A stretch of DNA of 60,533 bases, taken from contig CATYIV010000010.1 in assembly GCA_958407465.1 (NCBI GenBank), forward strand, positions 1 to 60,533, read 5' to 3'. The notes beneath the pieces were generated by a model. That model was not told the DNA's origin, searched no databases, and worked only from the letters and a program-made list of their open reading frames with translations. The stretch comes from an uncultured Collinsella sp. (GTDB taxonomy: Bacteria; Actinomycetota; Coriobacteriia; Coriobacteriales; Coriobacteriaceae). Position 1 is the stretch's first letter; every line of letters begins with the position of its first letter. Shown piece after piece: positions 16,426 to 24,233 of the stretch. A program made the position numbers and the translations under genes.

Positions 16426-18933
16426 CTATTCGCTAGCGCCTTCGTTGTTTTCGCGGTCACTGGCAAGCATTGCTGCGCCGGCGACCGTCGTCGCCACGGC
16501 GGCAGCGGCGAGCCCGGCGGCGATGCCAGAGCCGTCGCCCGTGCCGGCGAGCTTCTCGCCCGAGCCCTTGCTCTTGTTGCCCTTGCCGTTCTTGTCGGCG
16601 CTGTCCGTGGCGGCATCGTTGCCGTTGCCGCCGCCGGTACCGTTGCCGGTGCCGCCCGCACTGCCCGAGGCCGCTACGGTAAAGCTTGCGGATCCGTCGC
16701 TGGCGAGCGTGTAGTTCTGCGCCGCGTCGCCCAAGAGACCGTTCACGCGCACCCAGTACGTTCCTGCGGCAAATGTTTCGCCCTCGGCCATTGCCGTGCC
16801 CGGAGCGCCGTCCGCATCGTGCACAAACTCGAGCTGGGCCGTGCAGGCATCGGTTTCGAGCTTGCCCTCGAGTGATGCCGCAATCTTGGCGCGCACGTCT
16901 TCGCCGGCCTTAAGGCCTTCGAGTCCCTCAAAATGGGGCGTCAGCGCGCGTGGATCGATATCGATGGGCACGGAGCCCCGCAGCTCCGTAACGGTCTCGT
17001 TGCCCAAGGCGTCGACATCCACATATTCGATGGCAAACGCATGGCCCGAAGCCGCCACGTTGAGTACGTTGCTGCTGTCGACGAGGCGGAAATGACCCTC
17101 GCCAACGGTCTTGCCGTCCTGGAGCGAGGCGTCGCTCAGCGAGTCGCCGTACGTCATGCGCATGCGGGTCGGGAGGTAGTACGAAGCTGTCTGCTTGTGC
17201 TGTGCATCGTAATCGTAATTGCGCTGGTAGATGCTCCGGGCCAGCGCCGCATCAACAAAGTCGGATGCGATGATGCCAATGTGCTTGAGGTAATCTGACT
17301 TCGTATCCTTGTTGTCGCTGGGGTTGATGTACGGGCTCTTATACAGATGCTCGTTGACCACTCGTGCCGAGGTAAAAGGATTGCCTCCGTGCGACAAGCC
17401 CGTGCAGCTGGTGTAGTTGATAGACCAGCAACGCTCCTGGACTGGCACATTGGCCCCGTCATCGTCCACGACGTCCACCTTGTTGCGCGTGCGCCCGGTC
17501 GTTTCCTTCAGCGCATTATCGACCCAGCTGAGCTTGTCGGTTCCCGTGAGTTTGTACTTGTCCTGGGCGTATACCTTGGTGCAATAGGGCTCTTTGTCGC
17601 CTGTTTCCCCCGCGGCTTCAAAGCCCCGCGCGTCTTGGACGAGACACATAGTGGCGCTGTCGGAGTGAGCCTTGATCTTGTCATCCCATTCGGTAAGGTC
17701 GAGGCCCCACGTGTGGCCGCTTACACTGTTGCCGGCGAGCCTAAATCGACGCAGCAGAACGATCTTTCCACGCACCTCGTGTAGCGTGGGGATTCGGCTC
17801 GACGTATAGAACAGTTTGGGGTTGTCGTCCAAAACCTTGGCGAAAGCCGTCGTAACACTTTCGTCGGTAGCCTCGTCGTTGCCTCGTGATACAAGCATGA
17901 TGAGCGCTTCTGTCGGGTTTTCGTTCAAAAACGTTTTGAAGTAGCCTATGACATCGGAAAGATGCATAAAGTACGCGTCTTTTTTGAGCAGGTAGTAATC
18001 CCCGTGGTCGATACCGGGGTCGTCGCCCTTTCCGAGCCGGATATCAAAATAGCGAATGCCTTCGAGCAACTGCGTGGGAATGTAATCCTGCTGGCATTTT
18101 ACTTGCGAGGATTGGGGCTCAGTGTCGTTGTCCACGCTGCAGGTGCCCGAATCGTGCGTACCCGGGATGCTCAGTTCGTCGAGGTACTTGTCGTCGTCGA
18201 CGTATTTCATCCAACATGGTCCGTCGACGTAGCTGCTGTACGTAATCCAGTCGAGGCTGCTAACCGTGGCATCGTTCTTTTTCATGTCGTAACCGATAAG
18301 TTCGAGCTCCCACGGAATGCTCTTACTCTTACTCTTATGGCAGATCTTATTGTTGTCCTGGTCTTCGCCGTTCGATTCTATTGCCAGGTACTTAATGTCT
18401 TTTTTCTCGGTTTCTTTCTCGACCGTGCGGTCTCGGATGATATAGGTTCCGTTTGATTGCCGCTCGAACGCAAAAGAGCGGCTGGGCTTGTTGTCATACT
18501 CGCCGCTCCATACGTGGATGACCTTTCCGTCTTTGTCCGAGTCGCCATCGACCGACCAAATGCTGTAGCCCGTCTTCTTGTGCTCTTCGAAATTGAGCAG
18601 GGTGCGGATAGCATACCAGTTTGTATCGTCATTCTTGGTCGTTACGTTCTCAAGGATGAGCTTGCTGGACGTGCCGTCATTAAACAGATGGCAGACGTTG
18701 CCGATGACGTTGCCGTCTTCGTTAACGCTTGCGGTACGAAAATAGCCCGCGGGGCGAAGGCGAATGACGAAATTGTCGAGGCTGACTGCTGGCCCGGCCG
18801 TGCCGTCCGCAAAGGCTGCCCGCGGGCTAATGCCCAGCATGGCGGTTTCGGGCAGGCTTGCAAGTGGCGACAACGCCGCGAGTCCAAGGCCCAACGTAAA
18901 TGCTCGGCGGCTGATGGCGTGATGTTCGGTCAT
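16426..18933 (-). CDS. Cell-wall-anchored phosphatidylinositol-specific phospholipase C-like protein
   Basis: An 835-aa exported protein. The N terminus has a twin-arginine-type signal (SRRAFTLGLGLAALSPLASL). Residues 40-230 look like a ricin/lectin-like or beta-rich binding region. The PI-PLC X domain follows from about 250: first catalytic His in LSIPGTHDSG, then FDIRLG, second His in DHGDYY, and downstream SRGNDE and LLRRF segments. The C terminus has a Gly/Asn/Lys-rich stalk, LAGTG as a sortase signal of the LAXTG type, a hydrophobic helix and a short charged tail, so wall anchoring is likely. The substrate may be host phosphatidylinositol or glycosyl-PI; this is known for the family and not shown here. 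GGAGAAG precedes the ATG. Confidence 0.9.
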   Translation of the reverse strand: MTEHHAISRRAFTLGLGLAALSPLASLPETAMLGISPRAAFADGTAGPAVSLDNFVIRLRPAGYFRTASVNEDGNVIGNVCHLFNDGTSSKLILENVTTKNDDTNWYAIRTLLNFEEHKKTGYSIWSVDGDSDKDGKVIHVWSGEYDNKPSRSFAFERQSNGTYIIRDRTVEKETEKKDIKYLAIESNGEDQDNNKICHKSKSKSIPWELELIGYDMKKNDATVSSLDWITYSSYVDGPCWMKYVDDDKYLDELSIPGTHDSGTCSVDNDTEPQSSQVKCQQDYIPTQLLEGIRYFDIRLGKGDDPGIDHGDYYLLKKDAYFMHLSDVIGYFKTFLNENPTEALIMLVSRGNDEATDESVTTAFAKVLDDNPKLFYTSSRIPTLHEVRGKIVLLRRFRLAGNSVSGHTWGLDLTEWDDKIKAHSDSATMCLVQDARGFEAAGETGDKEPYCTKVYAQDKYKLTGTDKLSWVDNALKETTGRTRNKVDVVDDDGANVPVQERCWSINYTSCTGLSHGGNPFTSARVVNEHLYKSPYINPSDNKDTKSDYLKHIGIIASDFVDAALARSIYQRNYDYDAQHKQTASYYLPTRMRMTYGDSLSDASLQDGKTVGEGHFRLVDSSNVLNVAASGHAFAIEYVDVDALGNETVTELRGSVPIDIDPRALTPHFEGLEGLKAGEDVRAKIAASLEGKLETDACTAQLEFVHDADGAPGTAMAEGETFAAGTYWVRVNGLLGDAAQNYTLASDGSASFTVAASGSAGGTGNGTGGGNGNDAATDSADKNGKGNKSKGSGEKLAGTGDGSGIAAGLAAAAVATTVAGAAMLASDRENNEGASE

Positions 18934-19131
18934 AACTTCTCCATTCGCAGAGTGCGGTTATGCGATAGTTTTGGTCACTATACTGCTCAGATGTTTAAAG
19001 ATGCTGGTTTAATTGTCTGCGCGGCACAATAAATCGGCGGGCGGACGTGTTGGGGCGTTTGTCGTTTTCGTACTGTTGCCACATTTGGGGCGGTTCCGAC
19101 GTCCGGCATCCTCGCGTTCGTCGGCTACAGG

Positions 19132-19166
19132 CATAAGAAAGGGAGGGTCGGTTTACCGGCCCTCCC
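19132..19166 (-). terminator. Terminator of the lipoprotein gene
   Basis: On the minus strand GGGAGGGCCGGT pairs with ACCGACCCTCCC and is followed by TTTCTT. It lies 72 bases after the stop at 19239. Confidence 0.75.
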
Positions 19167-19238
19167 TGGGTACGAAGCGCTGGGGTACCGTCGCTTGTTT
19201 GCACTGCGACCGTGTTTTCCGTTGCGCTCGCCAGTCGC

Positions 19239-19832
19239 TTAGCGCTTGATCTCGATATCGTCGAGCTTGACGTCCATGGCCTCGGTCTTGGCCTCGGCGA
19301 TGTCATCGGCAAATTCCAGGGACTTCATCATGGTCTCGACGGCGTCCTTGTGCTCCTCGACGTTGTCGATGCGCACATACACGCTGCCACCGTCAACGTC
19401 GGTGAAGTACTCGGTCGTCACGCCGCCCGAGTGTGTGTAGGAAGCGTTGCGCCAGGTCTTGCCGTTGTACTTGACGGGGTCATTCTCGGTCCACTCAAAG
19501 CTGGCATTCCACTTTGCCTCGTAGTCGAACAGCTCGTCGGCGTTCTTGTCAGAGTCGAAGACGGGGATGAAGCGATCACTGGCGTGCTCGCTCTCGGTGA
19601 ACTTAAACTGGGCCCTGTCGGCGGTGTCGCCGGCAACGTCGGTAATCTCGACGCCCTCGGGAACCTCGACCTTAAACCAAATGAAGTCGGTCCTCATATC
19701 CACGGCTGGCTTTTCTGCCCCGCCGCCACCGCCACTTCCGGTAGCGTCGCCGCTGCCACCGCAGCCCACCAGGGCAACTGCGGCAAAGAGACTGATGCAG
19801 AGGGTGAGAATCGCAAAGGCCTTCTTTTTCAT
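19239..19832 (-). CDS. Secreted lipoprotein of unknown function
   Basis: A 197-aa protein with a lysine-rich signal peptide and lipobox ALVGC, so it is probably lipid-modified at Cys24 and held on the outer face of the membrane. A Gly/Ser linker follows, then a beta-rich domain (residues 45-170) and an acidic C-terminal helix. GAGGAGG at the expected distance supports the ATG. No family was recognised. A repeated 18-base motif and a second terminator of the same type lie upstream. Confidence 0.85.
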   Translation of the reverse strand: MKKKAFAILTLCISLFAAVALVGCGGSGDATGSGGGGGAEKPAVDMRTDFIWFKVEVPEGVEITDVAGDTADRAQFKFTESEHASDRFIPVFDSDKNADELFDYEAKWNASFEWTENDPVKYNGKTWRNASYTHSGGVTTEYFTDVDGGSVYVRIDNVEEHKDAVETMMKSLEFADDIAEAKTEAMDVKLDDIEIKR

Positions 19833-19905
19833 GGTCGTGTCCTCCTCGATCTGTAACCGCCCATGGATTACCTGTCTTTACTGTACGCGTGGACGGCTCG
19901 CTAGG

Positions 19906-19923
19906 GTGGGCCATGTGTCCCAT
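19906..19923. repeat. 18-base repeat, copy 1
   Basis: GTGGGCCATGTGTCCCAT here is identical at 20114-20131. It is an imperfect palindrome (TGGG...CCCA) and lies about 75 bases upstream of the lipoprotein start on the minus strand. It could be an operator or a duplication remnant. Confidence 0.6.
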
Positions 19924-19975
19924 TCTGAGGGCCGGATTTGCGCCGTTAAGTGGCAATATGTTCGGGCGCAAAAGA

Positions 19976-20004
19976 GGGGAGGGCTGGTGCTGTCGGCCCT
20001 CCCC
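19976..20004 (-). terminator. Minus-strand terminator with no gene in front of it
   Basis: On the minus strand GGGGAGGGC pairs with GCCCTCCCC and is followed by CTCTTTTG. It resembles the terminator at 19132-19166, but there is no minus-strand gene between it and 20290. The 19833-20292 gap holds only this hairpin and the two copies of the 18-base repeat. Confidence 0.6.
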
Positions 20005-20113
20005 GGGGTGAGGTGCCCGTTGATTTAATGGGGCGCGCGTGCGTGGGCGTTGCCCCAACAGGTTCCTTGTTTATAGATATGCCTCAGTTTTTGACGTCCG
20101 GAAGTCTCGAAAG

Positions 20114-20131
20114 GTGGGCCATGTGTCCCAT
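20114..20131. repeat. 18-base repeat, copy 2
   Basis: Identical to 19906-19923. It sits about 110 bases upstream (minus sense) of the orphan terminator at 19976-20004. Confidence 0.6.
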
Positions 20132-20292
20132 GTTTGCGGTGCCGACGCCTATCGTTCGTCATAGAAATCCGCGATGGCCAGGTGCGCTGACGCTCATGTA
20201 CTTATGGGCTAGACTTAGCACCATTATGTGATTGATGCGGTCGGTCGGCGGTTGCCACCCGACCGATGTATATGACTTGAAGGTGCGTGCGT

Positions 20293-20925
20293 ATGAGCCA
20301 AGAGATGATGGATAAAACATGTCGAGAGTTTGCCGAGGCGCTTGCCGCACGCGAGCCGGTTCCCGGCGGCGGTAGCGCGAGCGCCTTTGTAGGTGCACTG
20401 GGCGCCTCGCTGTGCGGAATGGTTGCCCGCTACGGTGCGACCAATCCCGCGCTTGCTGATCGTGCGGATGACCTGACGCGTGCGTTTGCCCAGGCAGACG
20501 AGTTGGCGCAGGAGCTTGTGGGTCTGGTCGCCGAGGACGTTCGTGCGTACGGCCAGGTGTCCGCTGCGTACGGTATTCCGCGTGAGGACCCGGCCCGACC
20601 GGCTGCGATTCAGGATGCGCTGCATGTGGCCGCTATGCCGCCGTATCGCATTATGGATGCCTGCGGGCGCGCACTGGCGCTGCTCGAGGACATGGCCGAC
20701 AAGGGTTCGCGTCAGCTGCTGTCCGATGTGGCGTGCGGCGCCGTATTCTGCCGCGCCGCCATGCAGGGCGCGAGCTTGACGCTCTTTGCGAACACCACGT
20801 CTATGAAGGATCGCGTTCGTGCTAAGGAGCTCGAGACCGCGTGTGATGAGTTGCTCGACACATGGTTGCCGCGCGCCGATGCGCTGGCGCGCCGCGCCTC
20901 CGACGCTGCAAGAAAGAGGGGATAG
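20293..20925 (+). CDS. fchA: Methenyl-THF cyclohydrolase (FchA / cyclodeaminase family)
   Basis: A 210-aa all-helical enzyme of the formiminotransferase-cyclodeaminase family. It is expected to interconvert 5,10-methenyl-THF and 10-formyl-THF. The family signature PVPGGGSASAFVGALGASL lies near residue 25. AAGGTG precedes the ATG at 20293. The stop is two bases before folD, whose product has lost the residues for the same reaction, so FchA probably supplies that step. A formiminoglutamate cyclodeaminase role is the alternative, but no histidine-degradation gene is near. Confidence 0.88.
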   Translation: MSQEMMDKTCREFAEALAAREPVPGGGSASAFVGALGASLCGMVARYGATNPALADRADDLTRAFAQADELAQELVGLVAEDVRAYGQVSAAYGIPREDPARPAAIQDALHVAAMPPYRIMDACGRALALLEDMADKGSRQLLSDVACGAVFCRAAMQGASLTLFANTTSMKDRVRAKELETACDELLDTWLPRADALARRASDAARKRG

Positions 20926-20927
20926 CC

Positions 20928-21782
20928 ATGGCTGAGCTACTGAAGGGTGCTCCCGTCGCCCGCGCTTTGACTGAGGAGCTCGCTGCCCGCTGCGCTGCGC
21001 TGCGCGAACGCGGTGTTGTTCCGACGCTTGCTATCGTGCGTGTGGGTGAACGCGAGGACGACCTATCCTACGAGCGCGGTGCCCTCAAGCGCTGCGAGAA
21101 GGTTGGCATTGAGGCTCGCCGCGTTTTGCTTCCTGCCGATGTTTCGCAGGACGAGCTGTTGACGGCCGTCGAGGACATCAATACCGATTCGGCTGTTCAT
21201 GGCTGTCTGATGTTCCGCCCGCTGCCCGCCGGCCTTGACGAGAACGCCGTCGCCGCAGCGCTCGATCCCGCCAAGGACGTTGACTCCATGACGCCGGCTT
21301 CACTGCTCACCACGCTTTCGGGGCGCGGCGAGGGTTTTGCCCCCTGCACAGCCGAAGCCGTGCTTGCTTTGCTGGATCATTACGGCGTTGAGCTGGATGG
21401 GGCCAAGGTTGCTGTGGTCGGACGCTCACTGGTAATTGGCCGCCCCGTTGCCGCCATGCTTACGGCGCGCAACGCAACCGTGACGACGTGCCATACGCAT
21501 ACGCGCGATCTTGCCGCCGAGTGCTGTGCTGCCGACATTGTGGTTGCCGCCGTTGGACGCGCGCGCACGATTGGCGCAGATGCGGTCCGCGAGGACCAGG
21601 CGATTATCGATGTTGGCATTAATTGGGACGAAGCCGCTGGCAAGCTGGTCGGCGACGTCGATTTTGATGCCGCGGAGCCGGTTGTTGGCGCAATCACCCC
21701 CGTGCCGGGTGGCGTGGGCGCCGTGACGACAGCAATTCTCGCCAAGCACGTGATCGAGGCGGCTGAGCGCGCGGTAAAATAG
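20928..21782 (+). CDS. folD: Methylene-THF dehydrogenase (FolD family, cyclohydrolase site lost)
   Basis: A 284-aa FolD-type protein with the normal Rossmann half (VVGRSLVIGRPVAAML near residue 165) and the conserved end ITPVPGGVGAVT. It should oxidise methylene-THF to methenyl-THF with NAD(P)+. Aligned by hand to E. coli FolD, the cyclohydrolase lysine (YVxxK) is Ala52 in YERGA, and the following glutamine (VQLPLP) is Phe96 in MFRPLP; only the tyrosine (Tyr48) and KDVD aspartate remain. It is therefore likely a dehydrogenase only, paired with FchA immediately upstream. The folD assignment is firm; loss of the second activity is inference from known mutants. Confidence 0.92.
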   Translation: MAELLKGAPVARALTEELAARCAALRERGVVPTLAIVRVGEREDDLSYERGALKRCEKVGIEARRVLLPADVSQDELLTAVEDINTDSAVHGCLMFRPLPAGLDENAVAAALDPAKDVDSMTPASLLTTLSGRGEGFAPCTAEAVLALLDHYGVELDGAKVAVVGRSLVIGRPVAAMLTARNATVTTCHTHTRDLAAECCAADIVVAAVGRARTIGADAVREDQAIIDVGINWDEAAGKLVGDVDFDAAEPVVGAITPVPGGVGAVTTAILAKHVIEAAERAVK

Positions 21783-21816
21783 GCGTTTGGAGGCTGTTTA
21801 GGGGGTTGGTTAGATA

Positions 21817-22054
21817 CCCCGTGGTCAAAAAATGCCAAATATGAGTACTGTTGCCAAGTTAGTCACATATGTTTGAGATCATTTTGGCTCTTTAGCGATA
21901 AGTAATATCGTTAAAGAGCCAATTTTATTGGACGTATGGGGAATTACTAGACTCAGTTTTTGGACAGGTGAGGATTCCCGGCGCCCGGAACAGTGCAATT
22001 TGCTGCCACTAAATTTGTGGCAGTACTCATATTTGGCATTTTTTGACCACGGGG
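21817..22054. repeat. 238-bp element with 34-bp perfect terminal inverted repeats
   Basis: The ends 21817-21850 and 22021-22054 are exact inverted copies (CCCCGTGGTC... and ...GACCACGGGG). Inside, 21884-21900 pairs with 21906-21922 (17 bases, one G-U), giving a second hairpin. The element is AT-richer than its surroundings and has no credible coding frame. It fills the 355-base gap between folD and the dipeptidase gene. It resembles a MITE-like or structured intergenic repeat. Confidence 0.75.
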
Positions 22055-22137
22055 GTTGCCGGGGCGGCTGTTTCGCCCTTTTTGCGCCGAAGCGATACAC
22101 TGTTGCCGTTTGATTTCTTCGCTCAAGGAGGATGCAC

Positions 22138-23661
22138 ATGCCGTGCACAACGATTTTGGTTGGTAAGAACGCGAGCTATGACGGGTCGACGCTGGTCGCC
22201 CGCAACGAGGACTCGTCCAACGGGGTGTTTGAGCCCAAGCGCATGCGTGTTGTGCACCCCGACGAGCAGCCGCGTGTCTACACGAGCGTTTTGAGCCACC
22301 TGACCGTTGAGCTGCCCGACAATCCCATGCGTTACACAAGCGTCCCCGACGTTGTCCCCGGTCATGGCATTTGGGCCGAGGCCGGCTTCAACGAGGTCAA
22401 TGTTGGCATGTCCGCAACCGAGACGCTCACCACCAACGAACGCGTCCGCGGCGCCGATCCGCTCGTGGACTACGTGCCAGCCAAGGGCAAAGAGGGCGAG
22501 GACGGCTATGTGCCGGCGCAGCCCGGCGGTCTGGGCGAGGAGGATATGGTGACCCTGGTGCTGCCGTACGCCAAGTCCGCCCGCGACGGCGTGCGCATTC
22601 TGGGCGACCTGCTCGAGCGCTACGGTACCTACGAGAACAACGGCATCGCCTTGAGTGACGTTGACGAGATCTGGTGGCTCGAGACCATTGGCGGCCACCA
22701 CTGGATCGCCAAGCGCGTGCCCGACGACGCCTATGTGACCATGCCCAACCAGCTGGGTATCGACAGCTTTGATCTGGACGACGCCGAGGGCGCTCAGGTC
22801 GACCACATGTGCTCCGCCGACCTGCGCTCCTGGATGGCCGAGTGGCATTTGGACCTGACGCTGGGCGTTGAGGGCGACGGTCCGGCGACGGTCTTCAACC
22901 CGCGCGAGGCCTTTGGCTCGCACAGCGACAGCGACCACGTCTACAACACGCCGCGCGCCTGGTACATGCAGCGCTGCCTCAACCCCAGCGATGTGTGGGA
23001 CGGTCCCGACGCCGATTACACGCCCGAGAGCGATGACATCCCCTGGAGCCGCGTGCCCGAGCGCAAGGTGACCATCGAGGACATCAAGTACGTGCTTTCG
23101 AGCCACTACCAGGGCACGGAGTACGACTGCTACGGCAGCAAGGGCACGCCCGCCACGCGCGGCGCCTATCGTCCCATCGGCATCAACCGCAACAGCCAGC
23201 TCGCCGTGCTGCAGCTGCGCCCCTATGCGCAGCCGGCGTATCGCGCCGTGCAATGGATGGCGTTTGGCTCCAACTCGTTTAACGCGCTCGTGCCGCTGTA
23301 CGCCAATGTCGAGACCATGCCCGAGTACTATGCCGACACGCAGGCTCGCGTGACGTCCGAGAATTTCTATTGGGCAAATCGCCTGATCGGCGCCTTGGCC
23401 GATGTTCGCTTCCATGAGTGCGGTCGCGCAGTCGAGGATTATCAGGAGAAGGTCGGCGGCATGGGCCATAAGCAGATTCACGACGTTGACGCTGTCGTAG
23501 CCGCCCTGCCCGAGGCCGAGGTACCTGCCGAGCTCGCCCGCGCCAACGAAGAGTTTGCCGAGCGCGTGCGGGTGGAGACCGATGCTCTGTTGGGCAAGGT
23601 ACTCTACACCACGAGCTGCGCCATGAAGAACTCCTTCGCGATGAACGACAACGTAAGGTAA
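22138..23661 (+). CDS. C69-family dipeptidase
   Basis: A 507-aa N-terminal nucleophile hydrolase of the PepD/C69 family, which cleaves dipeptides. The nucleophile Cys is at position 3 (MPCTTILVGKNASYDG) and becomes N-terminal after trimming; the RNEDSS segment near residue 23 is also typical. There is no signal peptide. AAGGAGG at 22124-22131 precedes the ATG; an ATG six bases earlier is too close to it. The enzyme probably serves amino-acid salvage. Confidence 0.92.
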   Translation: MPCTTILVGKNASYDGSTLVARNEDSSNGVFEPKRMRVVHPDEQPRVYTSVLSHLTVELPDNPMRYTSVPDVVPGHGIWAEAGFNEVNVGMSATETLTTNERVRGADPLVDYVPAKGKEGEDGYVPAQPGGLGEEDMVTLVLPYAKSARDGVRILGDLLERYGTYENNGIALSDVDEIWWLETIGGHHWIAKRVPDDAYVTMPNQLGIDSFDLDDAEGAQVDHMCSADLRSWMAEWHLDLTLGVEGDGPATVFNPREAFGSHSDSDHVYNTPRAWYMQRCLNPSDVWDGPDADYTPESDDIPWSRVPERKVTIEDIKYVLSSHYQGTEYDCYGSKGTPATRGAYRPIGINRNSQLAVLQLRPYAQPAYRAVQWMAFGSNSFNALVPLYANVETMPEYYADTQARVTSENFYWANRLIGALADVRFHECGRAVEDYQEKVGGMGHKQIHDVDAVVAALPEAEVPAELARANEEFAERVRVETDALLGKVLYTTSCAMKNSFAMNDNVR

Positions 23662-23680
23662 AAGCCGCATTGCAGCGAAC

Positions 23681-23725
23681 GAGCGGGACAAACGCCGTCA
23701 AAGGCTTTGCCCCGCTCGATTTCTA
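23681..23725 (+). terminator. Probable terminator of the C69 dipeptidase gene
   Basis: GAGCGGG 23681-23687 pairs with CCCGCTC 23711-23717 across a 23-base loop and is followed by GATTTCTATT. Confidence 0.5.
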
Positions 23726-23808
23726 TTCCGGCGACAAACGATTTTGTGTCGTTCGCCCAATCTTGGGTACAAGAAGGCCAATGCAGTTGTTCATGATTGG
23801 AGCCAACC

Positions 23809-24225
23809 ATGGTTATGAAATTCGATCAGCTTGTTAACGGTGCCATCAACGTGGGCTTCGGCGCCGCCGCCGTTGCCGTCGAGGGCGGCAAGAAGGTCCT
23901 CGACGACCTCAATACCAAGGGCGAGCAGGTCCGCAAGGACGCCGGCACCCCCGATATCGCCCGCAGCGTGTCCGATATGTTCGAGCAGGCCGGTGGCACC
24001 ATCTCCGACCTCACCGAGCGCCTGGGCATGCAGGGCGAGACCGCGGCTCAGCGCGTGCTCGATGAGCTCATCCTGGCTCGCGTCCGCGTTATGACCGCCC
24101 CCGAGCGCACGGCCTTCCTGGCCCATGTGCGCGACATCGTCGATTCGGTCGAGGATAACGTGACCTCGGTGCCCGTCGAGTCCGTTGAGCCCGACGATGC
24201 AGAGGACACCGAAGAGGCCGAGTAG
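23809..24225 (+). CDS. Phasin-like helical protein
   Basis: A 138-aa protein made of amphipathic helices with an acidic tail (EPDDAEDTEEAE). It resembles the phasin-like proteins that are often encoded next to UbiB/AarF kinases. There is no signal peptide. The start is ATG 23809 with GGAGC six bases before it. It lies eight bases before the UbiB-type gene, suggesting one transcript and a shared role. Direct involvement in polyhydroxyalkanoate granules is not supported by any gene in the window. Confidence 0.75.
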   Translation: MVMKFDQLVNGAINVGFGAAAVAVEGGKKVLDDLNTKGEQVRKDAGTPDIARSVSDMFEQAGGTISDLTERLGMQGETAAQRVLDELILARVRVMTAPERTAFLAHVRDIVDSVEDNVTSVPVESVEPDDAEDTEEAE

Positions 24226-24233
24226 CAGCGCAG

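Noticed and set aside
22123..23691. Minus-strand frame covering the C69 dipeptidase gene
   Set aside because: Antisense shadow with Val/Gly/His bias; the plus-strand gene has a perfect ribosome site and the N-terminal Cys motif.
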